A stretch of DNA of 64,000 bases from Actinomadura pelletieri DSM 43383. GTDB taxonomy: Bacteria > Actinomycetota > Actinomycetes > Streptosporangiales > Streptosporangiaceae. Each line of letters begins with the position of its first letter. Within the stretch, counting starts at the first letter, position 1. Where the stretch lies: positions 186,001 to 250,000 of the forward strand of contig NZ_RBWU01000005.1 in NCBI RefSeq assembly GCF_003634705.1, in the 5' to 3' direction. Of the stretch, positions 1-7,916 are shown piece after piece. The position numbers and the translations under genes were made by a program. Under the pieces are notes generated by a model. It did no database searches. It was given only the letters and a program-made list of their open reading frames with translations, and was not told the origin of the DNA.

Positions 1-87
1 AGGCTCGCCATATCGCTTGTCCAGTTCCGTTCCGATATGCCGGGTGTGCGGTCCCGCAAGCGCGACCCACCGGTCGACAAGATCCAT
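1..87 (-). CDS. HD-superfamily phosphohydrolase-like protein, N-terminal fragment
   Basis: Only the first 29 codons lie in the window, read leftward from ATG at 87. An AGGA ribosome site sits 7 nt upstream of this ATG; an in-frame GTG at 93 is the alternative. The peptide begins MDLVDRWVALAG and continues to RYGEP at the window edge. This resembles the start of predicted metal-dependent HD phosphohydrolases, which have an Arg-Tyr-x-Glu-Pro-His segment just before the HD core. The core itself is outside the window, so the family call is tentative. It is transcribed away from the siderophore operon and shares the 88-238 intergenic region with it. Confidence 0.5.
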   Translation of the reverse strand, partial: MDLVDRWVALAGPHTRHIGTELDKRYGEP

Positions 88-238
88 GGCCACATCCTGA
101 CGGACGACCGAACGACCGGAACAGGCGGTCGGAGCAGACGGCCGGGTCAGGCGCGGGCCCGACCGGAACACGCGTCCGGGACACGCGAGCCGCCGTCCTT
201 GCCCCCGCGGACCGCCCCCGCCACTATGGTGCTGCGGG

Positions 239-257
239 TTAGGCAAGCCTTACCTCA
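239..257 (+). promoter_or_regulatory. Iron box (DmdR/IdeR-type operator)
   Basis: The 19-bp sequence TTAGGCAAGCCTTACCTCA matches the actinobacterial DmdR/IdeR iron-box consensus TTAGGTTAGGCTAACCTAA at 14 of 19 positions by my count, including both outer TTAGG and ACCT arms. It lies about 30 nt upstream of the siderophore operon, where Fe-loaded repressor would block transcription. The match is seen directly; iron repression is inferred. Confidence 0.75.
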
Positions 258-290
258 CTGTCCGGGATCGTGCACTGGAAAGGCCGATGC

Positions 291-1463
291 GTGGCCGCCT
301 CTGTCAACCTGTCCGCCGGTAAGGCGACCCTCCATCTGGTCGCCGGCAAGCCGACCGACGCGGTGACGCACGGCTTCCTGCCCGCCGCCGCCCGCCTGGG
401 CCTGGACGTGACGCTCCTCACCGACCGTCCGGCGGACCACGCCGACAGGCACGACGGCCGGATCGTCGAATGCGACGTCTCCGATTACCGCGAGATCATC
501 GCCGCCGTCGACCGCGACCCGGCGGCCGTGTTCTCCAACAGCGACTTCCTCCAGGCGCCCACCGCGCTCGCCGCCGCCTACTTCGGGCTCCCGGCCAAGG
601 ACTGGCGGGCGGCGACCCGGACGAAGGACAAGGCGCTGATGCGTCGCCATCTGGCGCCGATCGACCCCGTCTTCTCGGCGGACGCCCGCCACGTACCGGC
701 GGACGCGCCGTATCCCCTCGTCCTGAAGCCCCGTGCGGGCGTCGCCAGCGAAGACGTGTTCCTCGTCCAGAACGCTCTGGAGCTGCACACGCGCGTCGAC
801 GAAATCGCCGCGCACCGGAACGATCCCCTGGTGGTCGAGGAATTCCTTCCAGGCCGTCTTCACACCCTCGAAACGCTCGGTGACGGACGGGAACTGCGCG
901 TCCTGGGCTCGTTCCGTACGACGCTGTCTCCGCCGCCCTTCTTCATCGAAGAGCGCCTTGAGTGGACGGCCCCGCCACCGGAAACGCCACAGGTTCTGGA
1001 GCAGCTCGACGCGCTCGGCGTGGGTTTCGGTGCCTGCCACACGGAGTTCGTCGTCCACGAGGGTCGCGCCCGGATCATCGAGGTCAACTACAGGCTGATC
1101 GGCGACCACTGTGACTTCCTGCTGGCCGACCTCCTCGGAGTGCCGCTGTTCGAGGAGATCCTGACCGTCCATCTGGGCGGACGTCTCACCGACCGGCGCA
1201 CTCCCCGCGAACGTCACGCCATAGCCGAACCGGTCATCGCCGACCGGTCCGGCACACTCGCGTCGGCTCCAGGCCCACTGCATATCGACGACGGGCCGGT
1301 CCGGGTCTCGTACCGTCCGCAGCGCGCGGTCGGCGAGCCCGTCGCCGTCACCCGCACCAACCGCGACTATCTGGGCACCGTCCGCGCCATCGGCCCCGGA
1401 CCGGACGAAGTGAACGCCGCCCTGGCCCGCTTCCGCGCCGCCCACGAGTGGACGATCACGTGA
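291..1463 (+). CDS. ATP-grasp ligase of NIS siderophore operon (PvsA-like)
   Basis: About 390 residues with an ATP-grasp layout: a Rossmann-like N-terminus with TLLTDRP near residue 43, a central VLKPRAG lysine motif near 145, the VVEEFLPGR hinge near 185, and a C-terminal metal site IIEVNYRLIGDH near 268. Such enzymes join a carboxylate to an amine through an acyl-phosphate. In vibrioferrin biosynthesis PvsA is the ATP-grasp member. It is first in a four-gene overlapping operon behind an iron box, so it probably couples an amino acid or keto acid building block. GTG at 291 is preferred; an in-frame ATG at 270 would add 7 residues. The stop overlaps the next gene as GTGA. Confidence 0.8.
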   Translation: MAASVNLSAGKATLHLVAGKPTDAVTHGFLPAAARLGLDVTLLTDRPADHADRHDGRIVECDVSDYREIIAAVDRDPAAVFSNSDFLQAPTALAAAYFGLPAKDWRAATRTKDKALMRRHLAPIDPVFSADARHVPADAPYPLVLKPRAGVASEDVFLVQNALELHTRVDEIAAHRNDPLVVEEFLPGRLHTLETLGDGRELRVLGSFRTTLSPPPFFIEERLEWTAPPPETPQVLEQLDALGVGFGACHTEFVVHEGRARIIEVNYRLIGDHCDFLLADLLGVPLFEEILTVHLGGRLTDRRTPRERHAIAEPVIADRSGTLASAPGPLHIDDGPVRVSYRPQRAVGEPVAVTRTNRDYLGTVRAIGPGPDEVNAALARFRAAHEWTIT

Positions 1464-3052
1464 CCGGCGACCACGTCGAGGGCCGCCTCGCCGCACGCGT
1501 ACTGGACGCGCTGCTGCGCGAGAACTACGCGGGGCTGAAGGGTCTCGTCCAGGACCGGACGTTAAGGCTCCCGAACCGATCCGTGCGCCTGATACGAGCA
1601 CGTCCGGCCTTCCTGTCCGAACTCGTCGTGGACCCGGCGCAGGACGTCCGGCTGAGCGAGGTCCTCACCGCCGTCCGCGCCCTGGCGGACCCGCGCGACG
1701 ACACGGCCGCGTTCGAGCGGGAATGCCGCGACGCGCTGGCGACGATCAGGCTGCATCGGGACGCGCGACCGGCGGTCCACCGGCGGCTGGCCCGCCTGCC
1801 GGACGAGCTGCGGACCGGCCCCGGCGCCTTCTACGAGACGCTGGCGGCCTACAACGACCATCCGGTACACCCGACCGGCCGGAGCCGCGCCGGGCTCTCC
1901 ATGGCCGATCTGAGCCGCTACGCGCCCGAGTTCGCGCCGTCGTTCCCACTGCGCTGGGCGGCGGTGCGGAACCCGACCCTCGCCGGGTCGCCGCCCGGCT
2001 GGTGGCCGACCCCCTCCGACATCGGCCTCGACGCCTCCGACGCCCCGTCCCCGGCGCATCTGTTCCCCGTCCATCCGCTGGCGGCGCGGCAGGTGGGCGA
2101 ACTCCCCGGCGCGACCCTGGCACCCGACCCGTACCTCCAGGTCAGCCCCACCCTCTCCATGCGAACCGTCGCCGCGGCGCCGCTCGACCACCTGAAGATG
2201 CCGCTGCCGACCAGCACGCTCGGCCTCCGCAACCGCCGCACGATCATGCCCGGGACGCTTCCGGACGGCGCGCTCGTCGAACGCCTTCTCCGCGAGGTCC
2301 TGCGACGGGAACCGGGCCTTCCCGTCCTGCTCGCCGACGAGCAGACCTACGGCCACGCACAGCACCCGCTCCTCGGCTATCTGGTGCGACGCTTCCCACC
2401 CGAGACCGCGCACGCGCACATCGTCCCGGTGGCGGCCCTGCTCGCCGAGGCCCCCGACGGCAGCGGTCATGTGATCGAACGCTGGGACGTCCGTTCCCTC
2501 TTCGACGCGTACCTGTCGGCGCTGTTCTCCTGGAACGTCACGCTGTTCCGGTACGGCATCACGCTGGAGGCGCACCAACAGAACGTCGCCCTGGTCCTGG
2601 ACGAGGGCCCGCCGTGCCTCCTGGTCAAGGACAACGACGGCGCGCTCATCAACCCGGCGCGTCTCCGCGAGCGCCTCACGCCGTCCCACGACACGGATCC
2701 GCGCGACCTCGTCGACCACCGCATGACGACCAGGGACGACGAGGCGTTGGCCCGCGTGTTCGTCACCATCACGCTGCACCTGTGCGCGGCGGCGCCCGCC
2801 CTGGGAATGGCGGAACGGGGGCTGCTCCCCTGGCGCACCGGGCTGACAATGATCCGTGACCGGCTCGACGAGGCGCTCGGCCCCGAGGAGGCGTTCCTGC
2901 GCGCCCGCACGCTGGACGCCGACACGCTCCCCGGCAAGGCCATGGTCACCGCCGGAACCCTCGTCGACAAGGCCAGAACCGGCGCGGCCGACATCAACAA
3001 GCACTACGGCCCACCGGGCCCCAACTATCTACGGGACGCGACGTGCCCGTGA
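1460..3052 (+). CDS. IucA/IucC-family NIS siderophore synthetase (PvsB-like)
   Basis: About 530 residues of the IucA/IucC/AcsD superfamily, which adenylates a carboxylate and condenses it with an amine or alcohol. Visible motifs: the HPVHPTGRSRAGL nucleotide loop near residue 140 (Lys of the usual HPxxK replaced by Arg), LFPVHPLAARQ near 200, SPTLSMRT near 230, and the FhuF-like C-terminal ITLEAHQQNVALV and LVKDNDGAL near 375-395. Length is slightly short for the family. Start at GTG 1460 because it overlaps the upstream TGA by 4 nt; GTG 1448 is also open. The divergent loop compared with the next gene suggests a different substrate subtype, as with PvsB versus PvsD. Confidence 0.85.
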   Translation: MTGDHVEGRLAARVLDALLRENYAGLKGLVQDRTLRLPNRSVRLIRARPAFLSELVVDPAQDVRLSEVLTAVRALADPRDDTAAFERECRDALATIRLHRDARPAVHRRLARLPDELRTGPGAFYETLAAYNDHPVHPTGRSRAGLSMADLSRYAPEFAPSFPLRWAAVRNPTLAGSPPGWWPTPSDIGLDASDAPSPAHLFPVHPLAARQVGELPGATLAPDPYLQVSPTLSMRTVAAAPLDHLKMPLPTSTLGLRNRRTIMPGTLPDGALVERLLREVLRREPGLPVLLADEQTYGHAQHPLLGYLVRRFPPETAHAHIVPVAALLAEAPDGSGHVIERWDVRSLFDAYLSALFSWNVTLFRYGITLEAHQQNVALVLDEGPPCLLVKDNDGALINPARLRERLTPSHDTDPRDLVDHRMTTRDDEALARVFVTITLHLCAAAPALGMAERGLLPWRTGLTMIRDRLDEALGPEEAFLRARTLDADTLPGKAMVTAGTLVDKARTGAADINKHYGPPGPNYLRDATCP

Positions 3053-4755
3053 CACGACCCGACCGTCCAGACCAACCCGCGCTATCGACCGGATGCGACG
3101 TGCTGCTGTCACAACCCACAGAACTGACGGAACCGGCCATCTCCGCCGACGAGACCACCTCGACCGCGCTGCTCAACTGTTTGATCCGTGAGGTGTGCGC
3201 GCCCGAGCACCAACTATGGCCGGACGACGCGCATCTGCTGGCGCGCCTTCCCCGTGTCGGAGTCATGCTGCGCACGGGCCTGGCCCGTCCCCCGGTCGGC
3301 GCCACCCACCGTCTGGCGCCACCGTATGAGGAGCGCCGCGGCGACGACTGGATCCCCGCCCCCTGGGACAGGCTGGCGAACCTGGTGGCCGGTGAACTGG
3401 AACTGGCGACCGGCCGTCCTAACCCGGAGTTCCTCGCGCAGGTGCACGACAGCCACTCCGCCCTGGCCGCGATCATCACCGCCCGACGCGAACACACCCC
3501 GTCGAACGACCTCTATGTCGACTCGGAGCAGTCTCTGGTGGCGGGCCATCGTTTCCACCCGTCCCCGAAGTCCCGGCAGGGTTCACCGACCGACTGGCTC
3601 CGGTACGCGCCGGAGACGAGGGCCCGGTTTCGTCCGCTGTGGCTGGCGGTTCCCGAAAACCTCGTCGCCGAGGAGGGGGCCGGAGAGGCGTTCACGGCCC
3701 TTGAGTCCTACGGCCCCGGCGTTCCGTCTGGGCGCAGACTGCTGCCCGTCCACCCGTGGCAGTTCTCTCTGTTGGCGGACAACCCGGTCTTGCGTCGAGC
3801 GTTGGATCGGGGTCTGGTGCTGAACCTGGGCCCGTCCGAACTCGAAGCGGTGCCGACGTCGTCCGTCCGGACGGCCTACCTGCCGGACGCGGACGTGTTC
3901 TGCAAGTTCAGCCTGGACGTGCGCATCACCAACTGCGTCCGCAAGAACGCCTGGTACGAACTGGCCAGCGCGATGACCCTCAACGACCTGGTGCCGCCCA
4001 TCTTCAGGAAACTTAACTCCGCGTCACCGCACCCGGACACCGAACGATTCTCGTTCCTGACGGAACCCACCTATCGCAGCCTCAACCTCGCCGACCGTCG
4101 CCTGTACGAAGGTCTGGGCGTGATCCTGCGGGAGGGCGTCAGCTCCCTCCCAGGCACGCCTCTCCTCGCGGGCGCCCTCGCCGACCCCTACGGCACGTTC
4201 CTCGCGGACCTGCCCGCCCTCACCGACCCCGACGGCGCCCAAGCCTGGTGGGACGCCTACGTGACACTTGTGGCGCCTCCGGTCCTGGGCGCCTACCTCG
4301 ACCACGGAGTCGTCCTGGAACCTCACCTTCAGAACGTCCTCATCTGCGTGGACGCGGAGGGCATGCCCATACACGCCGCGTTCCGCGACCTGGAGGGCAC
4401 AAAGCTCACGGCGGGCCACTGGGACCTGACGCACCTTCCGTCCCGGGTCGCCGAAAGCCTCACCTACGCACCCGACCGAGGGTGGAACCGCATCGTCTAC
4501 TGCCTGGTCGTCAATCACCTCACCGAAATCGCGGCCGCGATAGCCGACCTCCATCCCGTGCTGGAGAGAACACTGTGGCGAACAGCGAGGAAGCACTTCA
4601 CCGTGTACGACGACCATCCGCAGGTAAGGGCCTTGCTGGCCGGGGTGCCGCTGCCCGCCAAGGCGAACCTCCGCACCCGCTGGTCACGTACCGCCGACCG
4701 CGGCGCCACCTACGTCCCGGCCCCCAACCCGCTCGCCGCACCTCGACCGCTATGA
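3049..4755 (+). CDS. IucA/IucC-family NIS siderophore synthetase (PvsD-like)
   Basis: About 568 residues with a canonical IucA/IucC core. The GHRFHPSPKSRQG nucleotide-binding loop is near residue 168, LLPVHPWQFSLL near 230, PTSSVRTAY near 270, ITNCVRKNAWYE near 300, and the C-terminal VVLEPHLQNVLI with FRDLEGTKL near 425-450. The intact HPxxKxRxG loop is typical of citrate-using type A/C enzymes, so citrate activation is plausible. Its partner upstream is a second, more divergent synthetase. Start at GTG 3049 overlaps the previous TGA as GTGA, and its own stop overlaps the decarboxylase start as ATGA, so translation of all four genes is probably coupled. Confidence 0.88.
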   Translation: MTRPDRPDQPALSTGCDVLLSQPTELTEPAISADETTSTALLNCLIREVCAPEHQLWPDDAHLLARLPRVGVMLRTGLARPPVGATHRLAPPYEERRGDDWIPAPWDRLANLVAGELELATGRPNPEFLAQVHDSHSALAAIITARREHTPSNDLYVDSEQSLVAGHRFHPSPKSRQGSPTDWLRYAPETRARFRPLWLAVPENLVAEEGAGEAFTALESYGPGVPSGRRLLPVHPWQFSLLADNPVLRRALDRGLVLNLGPSELEAVPTSSVRTAYLPDADVFCKFSLDVRITNCVRKNAWYELASAMTLNDLVPPIFRKLNSASPHPDTERFSFLTEPTYRSLNLADRRLYEGLGVILREGVSSLPGTPLLAGALADPYGTFLADLPALTDPDGAQAWWDAYVTLVAPPVLGAYLDHGVVLEPHLQNVLICVDAEGMPIHAAFRDLEGTKLTAGHWDLTHLPSRVAESLTYAPDRGWNRIVYCLVVNHLTEIAAAIADLHPVLERTLWRTARKHFTVYDDHPQVRALLAGVPLPAKANLRTRWSRTADRGATYVPAPNPLAAPRPL

Positions 4756-5828
4756 ACGAACACGCCATCGACCTCAAGAGCTACCCGGCCTACATCTACG
4801 ACCTCGCCGGGCTGGAAGACCACATCACCGCGATCCGCGCGTCACTACGCTCCACGGAGATCTTCTACGCCGCCAAGGCCAATCCCGACGCCGAGATACT
4901 CCGCACGCTCGCCCCCCATGTCGACGGAATAGAGGTGTCGTCCGGCGGGGAACTCAACCACGTCCGGAAAACACTTCCCAAAACCCCCACGGTCTTCGGC
5001 GGCCCCGGCAAAACGAACGAGGAACTCGCCCTCGCCCGCCGGGCCAGCCGAATCCACGTCGAAAGCCCGAGCGAACTGGCCCGTCTGGCCCCGCTGGGCT
5101 ACGCGGACGTCCTCCTCCGCGCGAACCTCCCGCTGCGCACACCGAACGCCGCGCTGACCATGAGCGGCCCTTTCGGCATGGACGAGGACGCCCTCAACGA
5201 ATGCGCCTTCCTCCTGACCGACCACCCGCAACTCACCCTGCACGGCATCCACGCCCACCTCGCCTCGGGCCTGGACGCGCCCACCATGCTCAAGCTGGCG
5301 TACCGCATAGCCGAATGGGCGCTCCCCTGGCTGAAGGCCCAGGGCGTGGACAATCCCGAACTGAATCTGGGCGGCGGAATGGCCGTCGACTACACGCGCC
5401 CGCAGAACCGTTTCGACTGGGAAAGCTACGGCGCGGGCCTCAGCCTCATCCCCGCCAAAACGCGCATCGAACCCGGCCGCGCGATAACCGCCTACCACGG
5501 CTGGTACGTCACCGACGTCCTGGACGTCAAAACGACACACGGCGAGACCTACATCATTCTCCGGGGCGGCACACACCACCTGCGAACCCCCGTGACGAAG
5601 GGCCACAACCAGCCCTTCAAGGTCCTCACGACAAGCGGCCCGGAAAGCCCCGCCACCCTGGTGGGCCAACTGTGCACGCCCAAGGACGTCTTCGCCCGCG
5701 ACGTCCTCGTCCCGCCCCTGACCCCCGGCGACGTCATCGCCTTCACGATGGCGGGCGCCTACGCCTGGAACATCTCCCACCACGATTTCCTCATGCACCC
5801 CAAACCAACATTCCACTACATCCGCTGA
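4752..5828 (+). CDS. PLP-dependent decarboxylase of siderophore operon (PvsE/SbnH-like)
   Basis: 358 residues of the alanine-racemase-fold (fold III) decarboxylases related to diaminopimelate/ornithine decarboxylase. The Schiff-base lysine is in YAAKANPDAE near residue 38; HAHLASGLD near 170, GGGMAVDY near 205, EPGRAI near 238, QLCTPKDVF near 302 and a C-terminal GAYAWNISHHDF complete the PLP and active sites. In vibrioferrin (PvsE) and staphyloferrin B (SbnH) such enzymes decarboxylate an amino acid already attached to citrate, which is the likely role here. ATG at 4752 overlaps the upstream TGA. Its 3' end overlaps the convergent LysR gene by 13 nt. Confidence 0.85.
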   Translation: MNEHAIDLKSYPAYIYDLAGLEDHITAIRASLRSTEIFYAAKANPDAEILRTLAPHVDGIEVSSGGELNHVRKTLPKTPTVFGGPGKTNEELALARRASRIHVESPSELARLAPLGYADVLLRANLPLRTPNAALTMSGPFGMDEDALNECAFLLTDHPQLTLHGIHAHLASGLDAPTMLKLAYRIAEWALPWLKAQGVDNPELNLGGGMAVDYTRPQNRFDWESYGAGLSLIPAKTRIEPGRAITAYHGWYVTDVLDVKTTHGETYIILRGGTHHLRTPVTKGHNQPFKVLTTSGPESPATLVGQLCTPKDVFARDVLVPPLTPGDVIAFTMAGAYAWNISHHDFLMHPKPTFHYIR

Positions 5829-6739
5829 CCGTGTGACGCGCGTGCGGCGGCCTCGTGGAGGGCCGCGAGCCCCGCGGCCACGGCGGGCCGCGCGCCGCTC
5901 CCCCGGCGCACGCAGGTCAGCAGGCGGCGCCGGGGGAGGGGCGCGCCGCGCAAGGGGACGCGGACGACGCCGGCGTCCGCCCGCACGGGCGCGAGCCGGG
6001 GCATGAGGCTCACCCCGAAGCCCGCCCCGACGAGGGAGACGATGGCGTTCCACTCCTGAGCCCGGTGACCCACGCGAGGGACGAACCCCGCCGCCTGGCA
6101 GGCGGCCAGGATGAGTTGATGCTGGTCGATGCTGCCGGGCGCGGCGACGAAGGTCTCCTCGGCGGCGTCGGCGAGTTCGACCGGGCCGCCTCCCGCGAGC
6201 CGGTGCCCGGCGGGGACGATGAGGTCCTGGACGTCGTCGACGAGCGCCTCCTGCTCGAACCGCTCGTCGTGCCGGGTCGGGTCGTCCGGCAACGGGACGA
6301 CGATCCCGATGTCGATGGACCGGGACAGCAGCAGGTCGAAGCACTCGGAGGATTCCGCCTCGACAAGCTCCAACGACAGTTCCGCGTGTGCGCGCCGGAG
6401 TTCACGCGCCGCGGGCGCGACCAGCGCGGCGAGCGCGGTCGGGAACGCGCCCAGGCGCAACGGGCCTCCACTGCCCTCGCGGAGCGCGGCCAGTTCCGCC
6501 TCCGCGCGCTCCCACTGCGCGTAGATCTCGCCGCCGTGGCGCAGCAGGACGTACGCCGCCGGCGTGAGGACGGCGTGCCGCCCCTCGCGCCGCACCAGTT
6601 CCGCGCCCACGTCATCGCCCAGCGAATGCAGTTGCTGCGAGACCGCGGACACCGTCAGGTGCAGGGCCGAGGCCGCGGCGGTCACCGACCCGTACTGCTG
6701 GACGGCGCGCAACACGTGAAGCCTTCGCACATCGATCAC
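5816..6739 (-). CDS. LysR-family transcriptional regulator
   Basis: About 307 residues. An N-terminal winged HTH (VIDVRRLHVLRAVQQYGSVT, then AAASALHLTVSAVSQQ) is followed by a substrate-binding type-2 periplasmic-fold domain from about residue 90, as in LysR regulators. GTG at 6739 is chosen for the GAGAGGAG site just upstream. It is the second gene after the EamA-type transporter (32-nt gap, same strand), so it probably controls that transporter and perhaps senses its substrate. It lies tail-to-tail with the siderophore operon. Link to iron uptake is only positional. Confidence 0.88.
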   Translation of the reverse strand: MIDVRRLHVLRAVQQYGSVTAAASALHLTVSAVSQQLHSLGDDVGAELVRREGRHAVLTPAAYVLLRHGGEIYAQWERAEAELAALREGSGGPLRLGAFPTALAALVAPAARELRRAHAELSLELVEAESSECFDLLLSRSIDIGIVVPLPDDPTRHDERFEQEALVDDVQDLIVPAGHRLAGGGPVELADAAEETFVAAPGSIDQHQLILAACQAAGFVPRVGHRAQEWNAIVSLVGAGFGVSLMPRLAPVRADAGVVRVPLRGAPLPRRRLLTCVRRGSGARPAVAAGLAALHEAAARASHGQRM

Positions 6740-6771
6740 CGGCCGCTTCTCCTCTCGGGCGGAAGGCGGTA

Positions 6772-7707
6772 TCAGTCCCTTCCCTGTTCGCGGGTCTTCA
6801 CCGTCCTGACGCGGCCCCGGCGTGGCGTGAGGACGGCGCCCAACGAGGAGACGACCACGCAGGACATGGCGACCCACTGCGAGCGATCGAGGATCTCGCC
6901 GAGGATCACGGCGGCGGCGATCCCCGCGACCACGGGTTCGAGGCACTCCAGCACCGCGACGACCCTGGACGGCAACCGGCGGAGCGCGGCCATGTCCAAG
7001 CTGTACGGGAGCACCGCCGACAGCACCGCCACCCCCAGGCCCGCCAGCAGGACGGACGGTCGGAGCAACTGTGGACCCGCGTGCGCGAGCCCCGTCGGCA
7101 GGGACAGCAGCGCGGCCCAGACGACGGCGTAGGCGAGCTGGCTCCCGTCCGGTGACCGGGCGCCCGCCCGTTTGTTGAGCACCACGTAGGCGGCCATCGA
7201 GGCCCCGGAGACGAGCGCGAAGATCAATCCTGTCACCGGCACCGCGCTCCCCGAACCCAGCGGGTCCACGAACAACCAGACCCCGCACCAGGCAAGGCCC
7301 GCCCACAGCACGTCAAGGGCCCGGCGCGAGCCGAGCAGCGCGAGCACCAGAGGCCCGAGGAACTGGACGGAGACCGCGACGCCCATCTCCAGACGCTCCA
7401 GGGCCAGATAGATCACGTTCATGCCCGCGACCGCCGTGCCCAGCGCGAGAACCAGGCAGAGTTCCCGCCGGCTCGACGGCAGCCTCGGCCGCCGCACCAG
7501 CACCAACACCGCGGCGGCGAGGACCAGGCGCAATGTGACCACCCCGAAGGCCCCCACGGCGCCGAAGAGCTCCTTGCCGCACGCCTGGCCGACCTGAATG
7601 CTGACCACACTCCCGACCACGTAGAAGGCCGGTGTCACGGGAAGACGCCCCCGTCTCCCGCTCTCTCCTTCCGACAACTGCCGCTGCGACCACCCAGTTA
7701 CAGCCAT
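6772..7707 (-). CDS. EamA/RhtA-type DMT-superfamily transporter
   Basis: 311 residues with about ten hydrophobic helices arranged as two EamA repeats, for example TLRLVLAAAVLVLVRRPR near residue 55 and ALVSGASMAAYVVLNKRAG near 165. Proteins of this family export amino acids and small metabolites from the cytoplasm. The siderophore operon has no MFS exporter of the PvsC type, so this neighbour could supply export, but it is on the opposite strand and has no visible iron box. Amino-acid or homoserine/threonine efflux is the ordinary alternative. Confidence 0.85.
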   Translation of the reverse strand: MAVTGWSQRQLSEGESGRRGRLPVTPAFYVVGSVVSIQVGQACGKELFGAVGAFGVVTLRLVLAAAVLVLVRRPRLPSSRRELCLVLALGTAVAGMNVIYLALERLEMGVAVSVQFLGPLVLALLGSRRALDVLWAGLAWCGVWLFVDPLGSGSAVPVTGLIFALVSGASMAAYVVLNKRAGARSPDGSQLAYAVVWAALLSLPTGLAHAGPQLLRPSVLLAGLGVAVLSAVLPYSLDMAALRRLPSRVVAVLECLEPVVAGIAAAVILGEILDRSQWVAMSCVVVSSLGAVLTPRRGRVRTVKTREQGRD

Positions 7708-7916
7708 AAGGGAAGGCTGTTCGTGAGAACGTCAACAAAACTCTGAAATGTCCTTAGCTCATACTTCAGTCGCGCCTAAACCGACCCGCCTCCGGACGGT
7801 GAGCGTGCAGACATCCACGAGCAGCGCCCCGGCCTTCATCTCGTGCAGTGCCAAGCAGATCAATATCTTGGGTAAAGCCGGGTATGCGGTGAGCAGGAGC
7901 CGGAGGGAAGCGTTCA

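Noticed and set aside
255..1601. Long minus-strand open frame opposite the ATP-grasp gene, and similar long antisense frames throughout
   Set aside because: High GC at third positions opens antisense frames. These have Arg/Gly/Val-rich, family-less sequence and no ribosome sites, while the opposite frame has clear motifs.
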